A stretch of 64,000 nt of DNA. Origin: Candidatus Melainabacteria bacterium (GTDB taxonomy: Bacteria; Cyanobacteriota; Vampirovibrionia; Obscuribacterales; Obscuribacteraceae). A program made the translations under genes and the position numbers. The notes below the pieces were generated by a model. That model had not been told where the DNA came from and searched no databases. It worked only from the letters and a program-made list of their open reading frames with translations. Below, piece by piece: positions 1 through 7,970 of this stretch; position 1 is the first letter of the stretch; every line of letters starts with the position of its first letter. The stretch is taken from positions 1,543,563 through 1,607,562 of the forward strand of contig QKMZ01000006.1 in the NCBI GenBank assembly GCA_003242885.1, read 5' to 3'.

Positions 1-875
1 TGACAGTAGCGCACTACTAGATATCGCAGTTTTTTCAGCTTGGCAAGAAGTTTTACGGTGCTCTCGTTCATTGGAGCTTTGCTGATTTCCAAAAACTCAA
101 TGTTGGAGAGCTTGGATATGTCTTCGAAGTTTTTCTCAGTTAGTTCTTTGCTAGAGATATGCAACTCTGCGATATTTTTTGCTTGGCGTAACTTATTAAT
201 CACTAAGCCAATGCCGTCTATCCGATTTGCATCCAAACACTTCCAGTGTGGCAACGATGAGAGATTGCACACTGACTTGCCGGTCAGTTTCGTATAAGAA
301 ATAGCAAGCGTGTCTAGATTTTCGAAACGCGAAATGAAGTCAATATCACTGTCCTTGATGTCACATCCACCGAGATACAGTTTTTTCAAATTCTCGAACT
401 GCCCTGCTTGACGGAGTATTTCTCTTGCAGTTGTGCGAGTCGGCGACTCTATACCATTCAGATCGAGACCAGTAATTACGTCTGAAGGAAACAGTTTCAG
501 CAAGCTTGGATTCTTCTTCAAATCTTCGCCAATCACCAGCGTAACTGGATAACCACTTTTGACAAACACAGACTGTGGACGATTCAAGCGCAAAGGGGGC
601 CCGACGAGTTTATCCTGCAAATTAAATACTTTCAAAACACCCAAATCAAGCTTAGTTCCAAAAATCAAATCAAATCCGCCATGCACCGCCTTAACTGTCA
701 GAGTATTTCTTATGTGTTGCGCATTATTCTGGGCGCGCAGCTCTGCAGAGCGAGCCTGCGATTCTGTTGATCTGGTTTTCGATTCGACGACTCGAGTTTG
801 CGCATGCGCTACAAGCCACTGTGCCTGAGCAACAAATACGAGGAGTGCAACAAAATATGGAAGTTTATGGACCAA
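1..875 (-). CDS. secreted leucine-rich-repeat protein (3' end outside window)
   Basis: The minus-strand frame is open from a TTG at 875 to the window edge, about 291 codons, so the C-terminus is missing. The N-terminus is a Sec signal: a hydrophobic stretch around FVALLVFVAQ, then AHA-Q as a likely cleavage site. A middle part of about 100 residues has no motif I know. From about residue 130 come leucine-rich repeats of the form LxxLxIxxxxL (LKKLYLGGCDI, LDTLAISYTKL, IAELHISSKEL, IEFLEISKAPM, LRYLVV). Such repeats bind proteins, presumably outside the membrane here. The TTG start overlaps the end of the upstream response regulator gene by 11 bp, with AAGGGAG inside that gene as a possible ribosome site, so the two are probably translationally coupled. 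No ATG is available in frame. The function is unknown. Confidence 0.75.
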   Translation of the reverse strand, partial: MVHKLPYFVALLVFVAQAQWLVAHAQTRVVESKTRSTESQARSAELRAQNNAQHIRNTLTVKAVHGGFDLIFGTKLDLGVLKVFNLQDKLVGPPLRLNRPQSVFVKSGYPVTLVIGEDLKKNPSLLKLFPSDVITGLDLNGIESPTRTTAREILRQAGQFENLKKLYLGGCDIKDSDIDFISRFENLDTLAISYTKLTGKSVCNLSSLPHWKCLDANRIDGIGLVINKLRQAKNIAELHISSKELTEKNFEDISKLSNIEFLEISKAPMNESTVKLLAKLKKLRYLVVRYC

Positions 876-1551
876 ATTTATAGCCCACTCCCTTAATTGA
901 AATAATTACTTCTGAGTCTTCAGCAGAATCAATCTTTGAGCGAAGCCGCATGATTGCAGAACGAACAGCCTGGTTGGATCCGGTTGCATCTGTTTTCCAC
1001 GCCTTATCCAAAATTTCATCTACAGAATAGACACGTGACGGATGGGTCATCAACAAATTCAGGATGCTGTATTCCTGCGAAGTTAATTTGACAGGCTGGC
1101 CATTTACCGACACGGTATTGTTTTCTTTGTCCAGCTGCACGCCGGCAATACTAATCACTGTGCGCGACAGTGTACTTGGTCTGCTCAACAAAGCTCGCAC
1201 GCGCGCCAACATCTCGCGCATCTCGAACGGCTTCGTCAGATAATCATCACCACCCGAATCCAGCCCCGCAACCTTATCATTGATGTCAGAGCGGGCCGTC
1301 AAGAATAAAATTGATGAAACTAGTCCTTGGGCGCGCGCCGCAGCACATAAATCAAGTCCCGACTTACCCGGCAACTCCCAATCCAAAAGGATGAGTCGAA
1401 AATCCTCGCGCGAAAGCAAGTCCAACCCGTCTTCAGCATTTGAAACCGCAGTCACTGTGTAGCCGTGAGACGTCAACGTGTCACACAAGAGGTCGTTAAG
1501 TTCTAAGTTGTCCTCAACGACGAGAACCTTGGCAGTCGCAGAGCTTTCCAT
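865..1551 (-). CDS. OmpR/PhoB-family response regulator
   Basis: Two-component transcription factor of 228 residues from the ATG at 1551; a GTG at 1575 would add eight residues. The receiver domain has VVEDN near the start, the phospho-acceptor in LLDWELPG (Asp57), Thr in FLTARSD and Lys in YLTKPFE. The C-terminal half is an OmpR-type winged helix (SQEYSILNLLMTHPSRVYS, then AVRSAIMRLRSKI and GVGYKF). No histidine kinase is visible nearby, so it is an orphan here. It lies 66 bp downstream of the hydrolase gene and overlaps the leucine-rich-repeat gene that follows, which may be its co-expressed partner. Confidence 0.93.
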   Translation of the reverse strand: MESSATAKVLVVEDNLELNDLLCDTLTSHGYTVTAVSNAEDGLDLLSREDFRLILLDWELPGKSGLDLCAAARAQGLVSSILFLTARSDINDKVAGLDSGGDDYLTKPFEMREMLARVRALLSRPSTLSRTVISIAGVQLDKENNTVSVNGQPVKLTSQEYSILNLLMTHPSRVYSVDEILDKAWKTDATGSNQAVRSAIMRLRSKIDSAEDSEVIISIKGVGYKFGP

Positions 1552-1617
1552 AACAAGAGATTGTACCAATCGCACGAATAATATGAAGAGACGGACGATT
1601 GTTGAGACGAAAAGACA

Positions 1618-2976
1618 TCATCGCTTCTGCGATATTCGCAGGACTTGCGGTGTGTTCATCAACTCTGCAATTCCTGCCATATTTATGAAATGGCACATAG
1701 CGTCCTTTTTTTCACCTTTTTGTGTTTCCACAACATATGTTCCACCGCATCCTTCAACCAAATTTCGGCTGATTTGCGCGCCATTACCGATACGCCAGTA
1801 AGCTTCATTAGGTTGAAGCATTGCCTTCCAGCGAGGCACTCCGTCAGCCTCGGCATCATTTTGCGCGGCTCCAGCCATCGCCATATCGGCAGTCGACCCA
1901 ATCACATGAGTTCTATTTGAAACGCTAGAATAAAGACGACTTTCAGGAACAATCGCACCATCCTGACCGGGCTGTGGCATTATGCGATTAGGAACGTCCG
2001 GATGCGAAAAAATCACATGGTTCAACAAAGCGGCTCCAGAATCTTTGCGATGCTGCAAATACCTGGTATCGAACATGGCACCATGACTGAATGCAATCAT
2101 ATCCGTGCGCTCGGCTCCAACCGCACGGATTGTATCATCGATCAATTTCTCGAAGCGTGGATACGACTCAGCAGCGCGGCTTCTTTCATCACGATATGCC
2201 TGAACAAGGTTGAAACCTTTTTCCTCAGACGGCGGCACAGACTTCCAATCGACATTTACTACAGAATGCCCATTTGTTAGTTGCAGAGATAACGCATAAA
2301 GATCTGAACTAGCGGCCGCTGTGCGTATTCCGTGCGTAAAGAAAGAAATATTTGATGGATTCGACAACTTATGCGTGTCATCAGCAGATTCAGATAGTTG
2401 TGCCTGGCGCTTTTGCGCTCTTGCTACCAAATCATTCAATTCACGCTGAGAGATCTTCTCCCTGTCTTGAAACTCGAATTTGCAATCTTTCAAAGACGCA
2501 GCAGTATCAGGAACCGTGATATTAACTAAACGCTTGTATGGCTCAGCGATAGCCTCACCATCGGGTATTTCCCGATCGGAAAACCCGATCAGTTCCATCG
2601 TATAGGTTGTCCTGCCTTCATTATCATCTCGAACCGGTGGAAATCTATCAGCATCACGAAGAAACGCATCGCGGGTATGAACCGTGAACTTCGCTTCGTC
2701 GTTCATTTCCTCAAGCTGCCCGGCAACAGTTTTCTCGTACTTGTTTGGAAGTTTGCGTTCTACTTCAGCTGGCTCAGTGACAGGCTTTCCTTCTCCAGGA
2801 AATACGGGCACGGAGAAATCTAAAGCAAGTGCTTCCGCCTTTGCTGGAGAATTTGAAACGACATCTACTGGTCTTTTCGGCGCTTCGTTCGAATCGCTGA
2901 GCTCCAATAGATTCAGGTTATTTAAACGGCCAAAATCTGACGCGGATTCCGCGCGCGAAAATTGCTCAATCGCCAT
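1618..2976 (-). CDS. DUF900-like alpha/beta-hydrolase with disordered N-terminus
   Basis: A 452-residue protein. The first 200 residues are low in hydrophobics and probably extended or disordered. From about 208 an alpha/beta-hydrolase core begins: strand plus oxyanion-type motif SFFTHGIR (211-218), NVDWKS (241-246), then the nucleophile elbow AFSHG with Ser297. FSHPDVP at about 325 would follow the next strand, and the acid and histidine should lie in the C-terminal part (THVIGS, then MCHF). The pattern resembles DUF900 esterases, in which GxSxG is often changed. There is no signal peptide, so a cytosolic location is likely; the substrate is unknown. The ATG at 2976 is the start. The gene probably heads a leftward transcript with the response regulator. 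Confidence 0.7.
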   Translation of the reverse strand: MAIEQFSRAESASDFGRLNNLNLLELSDSNEAPKRPVDVVSNSPAKAEALALDFSVPVFPGEGKPVTEPAEVERKLPNKYEKTVAGQLEEMNDEAKFTVHTRDAFLRDADRFPPVRDDNEGRTTYTMELIGFSDREIPDGEAIAEPYKRLVNITVPDTAASLKDCKFEFQDREKISQRELNDLVARAQKRQAQLSESADDTHKLSNPSNISFFTHGIRTAAASSDLYALSLQLTNGHSVVNVDWKSVPPSEEKGFNLVQAYRDERSRAAESYPRFEKLIDDTIRAVGAERTDMIAFSHGAMFDTRYLQHRKDSGAALLNHVIFSHPDVPNRIMPQPGQDGAIVPESRLYSSVSNRTHVIGSTADMAMAGAAQNDAEADGVPRWKAMLQPNEAYWRIGNGAQISRNLVEGCGGTYVVETQKGEKKDAMCHFINMAGIAELMNTPQVLRISQKR

Positions 2977-3163
2977 GGTATGACCCCAAGCATTGGAGAG
3001 GCTAGTATCGGTCGAAAGCGCACAAGTCAGTTCGCTTACATGCCTGGAACGAAAGCACTGGGACGCTAATATTGCTTCGGATAATGGGATTTATACGAGT
3101 GAGTCAATTTCTGGACACGCAATTTGAATTTTAAGCGTCTGCTCGAAAAACATAAATGAACAG

Positions 3164-3197
3164 AAGAGCTTGCCGGCATAAAGCGCGACAAGCTCTT
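3164..3197 (-). terminator. hairpin, probable terminator of the 321-residue protein gene
   Basis: Perfect 9-bp inverted repeat AAGAGCTTG (3164-3172) / CAAGCTCTT (3189-3197) with a 16-nt loop, about 70 bp past the stop of the leftward gene. On the minus strand it is followed by a T-rich stretch rather than a clean T run, so its efficiency is uncertain. The rest of 2977-3267 shows nothing I recognise. Confidence 0.5.
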
Positions 3198-3267
3198 GAA
3201 GAAGGCAAAACGGCGGAGTCGCCATTTAGTTGTAGTAAAGACACGAGGCCTTCATCAATCAGGCAAA

Positions 3268-4233
3268 CTATACAAGAGGATGTACAGAGTGAGCATGCTT
3301 GATAGCCGGAGTTGGGTTCGAATAAGCGGTGTATTCATCGATGACTTTCTTTTGGCTATCCAGGTAATTGGCTTTATCTGCCAAGAACGATGAAGTGCGC
3401 TTGAAAGTCACAACGTAGTTGGCAAAAATATCGACCTTCGCATCCGAGTTTCTTACGCTGCAGTCGAACATCACGATCGATCCAGCCTCACGCGATGCAG
3501 CAAAGCCGTCTTGGTAAATCGCCTGCAAGTCGAGAGTAGGCATGAAGAAAGTTTCGCAAGAGAGGCTTGGATCCAACTCGACCATATCTTCGACCAGGTT
3601 GATGTCCTTAGCAAGCCAGCCTTCACCGGTCAAATAAATACCGACGATGAGACCGTTGAGAACGTAGACTCGGCAAATGGTTTGATTATCAGCGTCGTTA
3701 ACGAAGATACAGCCACTTGCATCGACTTCGAGGAACTTTTTGTACTCTTGCAATGGGGAGCGAAGCACGTCGGTAGCTTCCTCAGCAACGGTATGTCTGG
3801 AAAAAAGTGCTGCAGAAGCAAGCGCAATTTCTTCATCGATTTCATAAGCACTGATTTCGGTATCTACTTCGCCCAGTTCAGTCTGGGTCAACGTGAAAGC
3901 TTCTTCAGCGAAGACCGGAGCATCGAGATCCTTGCGGGTGTAGATGCAGCCGAGAACTCTGCCGCGAAATACGAGCATAGAAGCGCGCGACTTTCTCCAG
4001 GAAGAGGAGATGTGGATGCAGCAAGTGCGCTCGAAAGCTGCCAGAGAGAGCATGAATTCACGAACCATCAAGTGGCGAGCCTGCATTTTGAACTCGTCCT
4101 CGGTATTTAGTGCCGGAGGCACAAGGCTGCTCAAGCGTCTGTTGGGCCCTGAGTAGGAGACGCTGAGCTTTTTGTAGCGCTGGAGACGAGAGACATCGTC
4201 TTTGACCAGTTTTGAAAGTACGTTATGCAGCAT
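3268..4233 (-). CDS. unrecognised 321-residue protein with internal repeat
   Basis: No family recognised with confidence. There is no signal peptide or membrane segment, so it should be cytosolic. Residues 84-115 and 186-217 look like two copies of one beta-hairpin unit: MLVFRGRVLGCIYTRK and VYVLNGLIVGIYLTGEGW share a hydrophobic-x-G-xhhG-IY core followed by an acidic helix. A similar 'gene product exposes a strand, Gly, strand' layout is seen in DUF4388/PatA-type domains, so a signalling adaptor role is possible but unproven. The ATG at 4233 is supported by AAAGGGG about nine bases upstream. The gene stands alone, with a hairpin after it. Confidence 0.75.
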   Translation of the reverse strand: MLHNVLSKLVKDDVSRLQRYKKLSVSYSGPNRRLSSLVPPALNTEDEFKMQARHLMVREFMLSLAAFERTCCIHISSSWRKSRASMLVFRGRVLGCIYTRKDLDAPVFAEEAFTLTQTELGEVDTEISAYEIDEEIALASAALFSRHTVAEEATDVLRSPLQEYKKFLEVDASGCIFVNDADNQTICRVYVLNGLIVGIYLTGEGWLAKDINLVEDMVELDPSLSCETFFMPTLDLQAIYQDGFAASREAGSIVMFDCSVRNSDAKVDIFANYVVTFKRTSSFLADKANYLDSQKKVIDEYTAYSNPTPAIKHAHSVHPLV

Positions 4234-4981
4234 GAGAAAGAACCCCTTTCGTAAAGTGGTAAGTACCGCACAAGGCAGCGCGCGCTATGGCACGCTCCAG
4301 AAGAACGGTAGGTCGCTAATTTTGCTTAGTAAGTAGATACGCGGCGAATTTCTTCGGCGCCCACAAATCGATCCTGAACTTAAAAGTTGGTTCTGGTGAT
4401 GGAATGCTTGGCAGTTGCTTCGAAAACCATCGCATCGCTTTGCTGGTCTCACTATCGGATTTTTGAGCCAAGAAGTCAATAACGAAAACGTGTACACAGT
4501 GGCAAAAATTGCCCAGATTAACGGCTTCTAATGGTCGTTTTTCGTACACCAAAACGTTTATAAATCAGCTGCAAGCTTGATTAGATGCGGCTTTTTGATC
4601 GGTGTTTACGACGGCGGTTTTTGCTCCTCAAAGGCTCCTGATCGTTAAAAACGCCCATCTAGAAGTTAAGCCGTTATCGGTTTAACTTCCAAACCTCAGT
4701 CATGCCCATCTGGCTCAAGGGAGCTGAAAGCGCCACAGGCTGACAATCGAGGATTTTTAAGGGACGGGGACGGTTCCGGCAATCCACCAAACATTAAATC
4801 GGACCGTCTTAGGTCCCACCTCGCTAGACTGCGGAGCTTTTCCGCAATAGGACTGAAAGGATTCCAACCATTCGGGGCATGATGACACCGAGGGCAATAT
4901 TCGCGGATTGCTCCGGTTAGTTTAAGTTGCTTGATATGAATAGATAGATTCGCATTCATGTCACAAGGAATCCAGCCCAAA
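4234..4981. other. long intergenic region, one doubtful short frame
   Basis: About 750 bp without a convincing gene. A leftward frame at 4316-4552 (78 codons, GTG start) has plausible composition, with a segment DSETSKAMRWFSKQLPS, but lacks a ribosome site and I cannot assign it. A longer leftward frame at 4696-5061 contains CPRCHH but overlaps the Clp-N gene start and has poor composition. I see no tRNA, repeat or clear terminator. Confidence 0.5.
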
Positions 4982-5440
4982 ATGTCACGAAGAAAGTTCT
5001 CAAACAATCTCGTCACCATGCGAGAGCTTTCAAACACATTAGAGGACCAGAGCAGAGTCACTTATGTGCGCTACGGCACTGAGCACATGCTGATTTCTAT
5101 GTCCGAGCTGCCAAAGTCCGCAGCAGCAGCTTTGCTGCAGGAAGAAGGATTTTCTTCTGAAAAAGCGCTGGTAGAACTGGAGACTGTGAAAGGGAAACTA
5201 AATCCCAACAAACCTAACCCGCCGGATAGTGCTTGGGGACCGACGGCCTACGAGCTGTTGAGGGCCGCCGAAGCACTAGCAGGGCGTTACGAAAGTGACT
5301 GCGTAGACGATGTCCATTTGCTGCTAGCCATTGTGCAAAACCCAAAGAGCGGCGCCCACCAGTTGCTCAAAAAGCTCAAAATCAATATTCCAAAACTTGA
5401 GACTGCCCTTGTCAAAAGGCTTTCTGAAAAGGCTGATTAA
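4982..5440 (+). CDS. stand-alone Clp N-terminal (ClpN/Clp R) domain protein
   Basis: A 152-residue protein that is essentially one double Clp-N repeat without an AAA+ module. The first repeat reads YGTEHMLISM...AAAALLQEEGFSS; the second has AYELLRAAEALAGRYESDCVDDVHLLLAIVQ with the expected split helix and GAHQLLKKLKINI. In ClpC/ClpA this domain binds substrates and adaptors, so a solo copy may act as an adaptor, decoy or anti-adaptor. I chose the ATG at 4982 because AAGGA lies 12 bases upstream; an ATG at 4958 would add eight residues without a visible ribosome site. It is convergent with the SUI1 gene. No clp ATPase gene is in the window. Confidence 0.75.
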   Translation: MSRRKFSNNLVTMRELSNTLEDQSRVTYVRYGTEHMLISMSELPKSAAAALLQEEGFSSEKALVELETVKGKLNPNKPNPPDSAWGPTAYELLRAAEALAGRYESDCVDDVHLLLAIVQNPKSGAHQLLKKLKINIPKLETALVKRLSEKAD

Positions 5441-5490
5441 TGCTGGCAATGCCGGTGAACTTGCAGATCTAACTGGATGGCTTGCGAGAA

Positions 5491-6291
5491 TCAGCCACCG
5501 GAGCGTTTTGCCTTGTAGCCTTTATTTTGCAGCTCAGCCAATACCCGATCACATTGATCACCCTGAATTTCGATCTTTCCGTCTTTAACTGTTCCACCTG
5601 TTCCGCAGACTTGCTTCAAGCGTTTTGAAAGCTCCTGAAGATTTGCATCATCCAAAGCCAAACCAGAAACAATGGTCACAGTTTTGCCACCACGGCCCTT
5701 CGATTCACGCGACACGCGAACAGAATCTTTAGAGCTTGAAATCTTTGCTTCCGCATTATTTGCTCCTTTAGAACCGCCCCCAGTGCCACCACCAGGAGTG
5801 TGGAGATTTGGGTTAGATGAAACACTTTGTGTCGCTGGAGACTGCCTTTTTCCGCCTTGCAATATCAATCGGACAAGAAGCTTTCCGACATTCTGCGCAA
5901 CGATATCTTGAACGTTACCGGAAGAAAGATCCCATGTCTCGGTCTTACCAGTCCACGCGGGAAACATTGATTTCAATGCAGATGAAGCATTGGATGAAGA
6001 ATTAGCTAAAAGAATGACGAAATCAGCACTTTTTAAATCTTCGAGGGTTGCCTCGCTGCACACCGAATTTTCTTTTAAAGAGCTCGCTAACAATTTTGAA
6101 TTGGACGTCCAGATCAGATCCATCTTTAGTGCTTCGTCTTTGAAGACACTGTTCGCAACGCATGCATGTTCGCAGCTTGCGGGTGAAAGAAATAAAACCA
6201 GCTTCGTTTTTTCGCTGTTTGCCGTCATATGTAGCCTTAGATTTTCGAGCAAAATTGCCTGCAAATCGTTAGTATAAATGGATTCAGGCAT
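5491..6291 (-). CDS. SUI1/eIF1-like protein fused to a degenerate LMW-phosphatase-like domain
   Basis: A 266-residue protein of two parts. Residues 199-266 are a SUI1/YciH (eIF1-like) domain: KGRGGKTVTIVSGL, LKQVCGTGGTVKDGKIEIQGDQ and LQNKGYKAKR are typical. Bacterial SUI1 proteins bind the small ribosomal subunit and affect start-site choice. Residues 146-198 are a Gly/Ser/Asn linker. Residues 28-145 resemble low-molecular-weight tyrosine phosphatase/arsenate reductase: strand LVLFLSP, loop, helix with VANSVFKDEA, later SADFVILLAN and ETWDLSS, then a long helix. The catalytic P-loop C-x5-R is absent (the loop reads ASCEHACVA), so this domain should be inactive. The SUI1 call is firm; the N-terminal call is inference from pattern. 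Confidence 0.82.
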   Translation of the reverse strand: MPESIYTNDLQAILLENLRLHMTANSEKTKLVLFLSPASCEHACVANSVFKDEALKMDLIWTSNSKLLASSLKENSVCSEATLEDLKSADFVILLANSSSNASSALKSMFPAWTGKTETWDLSSGNVQDIVAQNVGKLLVRLILQGGKRQSPATQSVSSNPNLHTPGGGTGGGSKGANNAEAKISSSKDSVRVSRESKGRGGKTVTIVSGLALDDANLQELSKRLKQVCGTGGTVKDGKIEIQGDQCDRVLAELQNKGYKAKRSGG

Positions 6292-6361
6292 TTAATGAAT
6301 AATTCGACTAAGATTGACAGCATCCACAAACTAGCCCCGACGTGCGGAGAGGAGCTGAGGT

Positions 6362-7129
6362 TTGAATACACGACTTAAATTGGTTCTCGTGGCGTTATTT
6401 TCAACCCTTGTGAGTGTGTCAACACCTATGTGGGCAAAGGGCGACAGCCTGGAGATTAAATCAGCAAAGGCATCTTCCGGTGTCGACTACACGATGTTTT
6501 ATCAGGGTCCATTGAAAGCGTCCTTCGAACTCGAACGCCCAAAACAATCGGACAATTCAGTAATGTTATGCATTCCTTGCGCGTTTACAAGCTACGTTGG
6601 TTCGATCGATGGCATTTATATGTCTGATGGCAGATTGCACCACAAACATTTTGTGTCAAACGCTTGCGGTGGTGCCGGTGTGATTTGCAACGGTTCCATC
6701 GAGATGATCTCAACAAACAAAGGAAAAATATTTACCCCAGAGTTTTTGAAAGATCTCTCTGAAAAACGCGCTTCGCTTTTTCAACAGTTTTTAGTAGTCG
6801 AGAATGGCGTTCCGGCTCATTTTAAAGACAAGACGCTTTTCCAACGCCGCGCCATTGCAAAGCTAAAAGATGGGCAAACAGTTATGTTCGAAAGCAAGAC
6901 GCCTCTGACGCTTACTCAGTTTGGATTGGATTTGAAAGAGCTTGGAGCAAAGAACGCTATTTACACCGATATGGGCGCTTATGATGAAGGCTGGTATCGC
7001 GACACGGAAAATAGCGTAAAACCAATTGGCAATGATCGATCGCTCACCGGCAAGCAAACAAATTGGTTCACCTTCCGCTTGAAGCAGGCAATGTCGCCGG
7101 GCGAGAAGACGCTGAAATCAGCTCGATGA
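6362..7129 (+). CDS. secreted phosphodiester glycosidase (NAGPA/DUF2233) family protein
   Basis: A 255-residue exported protein starting with TTG at 6362, preceded by the strong site GAGGAGCTGAGG. The signal peptide has a hydrophobic core LVLVALFSTLVSV and ends at about MWAKG. The NAGPA-type fold is indicated by MLCIPCAFT near the first strand, a later GAGVICNG, QQFLVVENG, RRAIAKLKDG and TLTQFGLDLKELGAKNAIYTDMG, the last being where the family usually has a LGA-xNAhxLDGG segment. Family members hydrolyse phosphodiester-linked sugars or occur as cell-wall proteins of unknown role. The final GG is replaced here by MGAYDEG, so activity is uncertain. A small gene follows at once. Confidence 0.75.
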   Translation: MNTRLKLVLVALFSTLVSVSTPMWAKGDSLEIKSAKASSGVDYTMFYQGPLKASFELERPKQSDNSVMLCIPCAFTSYVGSIDGIYMSDGRLHHKHFVSNACGGAGVICNGSIEMISTNKGKIFTPEFLKDLSEKRASLFQQFLVVENGVPAHFKDKTLFQRRAIAKLKDGQTVMFESKTPLTLTQFGLDLKELGAKNAIYTDMGAYDEGWYRDTENSVKPIGNDRSLTGKQTNWFTFRLKQAMSPGEKTLKSAR

Positions 7130-7312
7130 ATGAGCGAGAATTTTCATATTGGTCAAAAAAGTATCAAAACATTCAAGCTCAGCGTAAAAACGCTGTATGA
7201 AGGCGTGCCAGAGCGTTTTGCGGATTCTATAATCGAATCAGCAGCGAAGGGCTGGGCAAGAAAATGGACAAGACTAAAACGCTATTGGAAAACTCGCAGA
7301 CGGTATCAATGA
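7130..7312 (+). CDS. possible 60-residue basic peptide
   Basis: An ATG immediately after the preceding stop opens a 60-codon frame rich in Lys/Arg (ending WARKWTRLKRYWKTRRRYQ). Its last 49 bp overlap the better supported membrane-peptide gene. No family is recognised and there is no separate ribosome site; the adjacency to the upstream stop is the main support. It may be non-coding spacer. Confidence 0.25.
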   Translation: MSENFHIGQKSIKTFKLSVKTLYEGVPERFADSIIESAAKGWARKWTRLKRYWKTRRRYQ

Positions 7313-7452
7313 TCGCAACGATCGTTCTGCTCGCATTCGCATACGGTGTATTTGTTGGATTCAGCGGCAAAATGCTGTATCTCGACAGCAAGAACATACC
7401 AACGAAAGACACAGTGAATGGTCGATTCGGACAGGTCGCCAGAACTTTATAA
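7264..7452 (+). CDS. small single-span membrane protein
   Basis: A 62-residue protein from the ATG at 7264, with a purine-rich AAGGGCTGGG stretch about nine bases upstream. One transmembrane helix, VSMIATIVLLAFAYGVFVGF, is followed by a short hydrophilic tail containing LYLDSKNIPTKD. It lies downstream of the NAGPA-type gene and meets the leftward hxlR-type gene two bases after its stop. The function is unknown. Confidence 0.5.
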   Translation: MDKTKTLLENSQTVSMIATIVLLAFAYGVFVGFSGKMLYLDSKNIPTKDTVNGRFGQVARTL

Positions 7453-7454
7453 GC

Positions 7455-7889
7455 TCAGGCTAGATTGGCCTTTTCCCAGTTTTTCAAGTCTCTGAGAACT
7501 TTACGCTGAAACGCCGCTGCATCCCTGCGGATCACCTCAAACAGGGGGCGCATTACTTCTGTTTGCGTCAAATGCTTCTCGCCCCATTTCGCCATCTCGA
7601 CGAGCATGGGCAGCAAGTCTTTACCGCGCTCGGTGAGGAAATAAAGCTTGCGCGACTTGTTTTGCGGGTGCGGCATCTCATCGATGATACCCGCGCAAAC
7701 AAGCTTCTGCAGTCGTGAGGCAAGAATATTTGTAGCAATCGCTTCGGGGCTGCTCAGGAATTCCTTATACTCGTGCTTACCGAAGAAAAAAAGGTCTCTA
7801 ACAATCAGCAAAGTCCAGCGGTCGCCCAATATGTCGAGGACATTACTGAACACACAGGGAGATCTGGGAGTTGCTTCGGAATTTGCCAT
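7455..7889 (-). CDS. HxlR-family winged-helix regulator
   Basis: A 144-residue MarR-like regulator of the HxlR family: PCVFSNVLDILGDRWTLLIVRDLFFFG at the start, SPEAIATNILASRLQKLVCAGII as recognition region, then the wing KSRKLYFLTERGKDLLPML. It has one early Cys (position 12), as in redox- or aldehyde-sensing HxlR proteins. It is divergent from the GNAT gene, and two perfect palindromes occupy the 81-bp gap, so it very likely represses itself and the GNAT-DinB pair. HxlR proteins act as dimers on such palindromes. The inducer is unknown. Confidence 0.93.
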   Translation of the reverse strand: MANSEATPRSPCVFSNVLDILGDRWTLLIVRDLFFFGKHEYKEFLSSPEAIATNILASRLQKLVCAGIIDEMPHPQNKSRKLYFLTERGKDLLPMLVEMAKWGEKHLTQTEVMRPLFEVIRRDAAAFQRKVLRDLKNWEKANLA

Positions 7890-7907
7890 AAATCCATTTT
7901 AACAGGC

Positions 7908-7924
7908 ACTTGCAATTTGCAAGT
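7908..7924. promoter_or_regulatory. HxlR operator 1
   Basis: Perfect palindrome ACTTGCA-ATT-TGCAAGT. It covers the plausible -35 element TTGCAA (7910-7915) of the GNAT promoter, whose -10 would be TAGGAT (7933-7938, 17-bp spacer). It also lies 19 bp upstream of the hxlR-type start codon. Confidence 0.85.
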
Positions 7925-7944
7925 AAGTTTACTAGGATAAAAGC

Positions 7945-7961
7945 ACTTGCATTTTGCAAGT
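7945..7961. promoter_or_regulatory. HxlR operator 2
   Basis: Perfect palindrome ACTTGCA-TTT-TGCAAGT, identical in both arms to operator 1, with centres 37 bp apart (about 3.5 helical turns). It lies nine bases before the GNAT start codon, around the expected transcription start, a place suited to repression. Confidence 0.85.
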
Positions 7962-7970
7962 ACTTATTAG

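Noticed and set aside
3301..3340. GGGTTCGAAT string resembling a tRNA T-arm
   Set aside because: It lies inside a coding region and no acceptor, D or anticodon stem pairs around it. No tRNA was seen elsewhere in the window.
4696..5061. Leftward frame of 121 codons with a CPRCHH motif
   Set aside because: It overlaps the start of the Clp-N gene, has no ribosome site, and the Cys pair is not repeated as a zinc site would need.
7195..7240. TATAAT at about 7229 as a promoter for the small membrane protein
   Set aside because: No -35 element is found at 16-18 bp; the gene is more likely read with the gene upstream.
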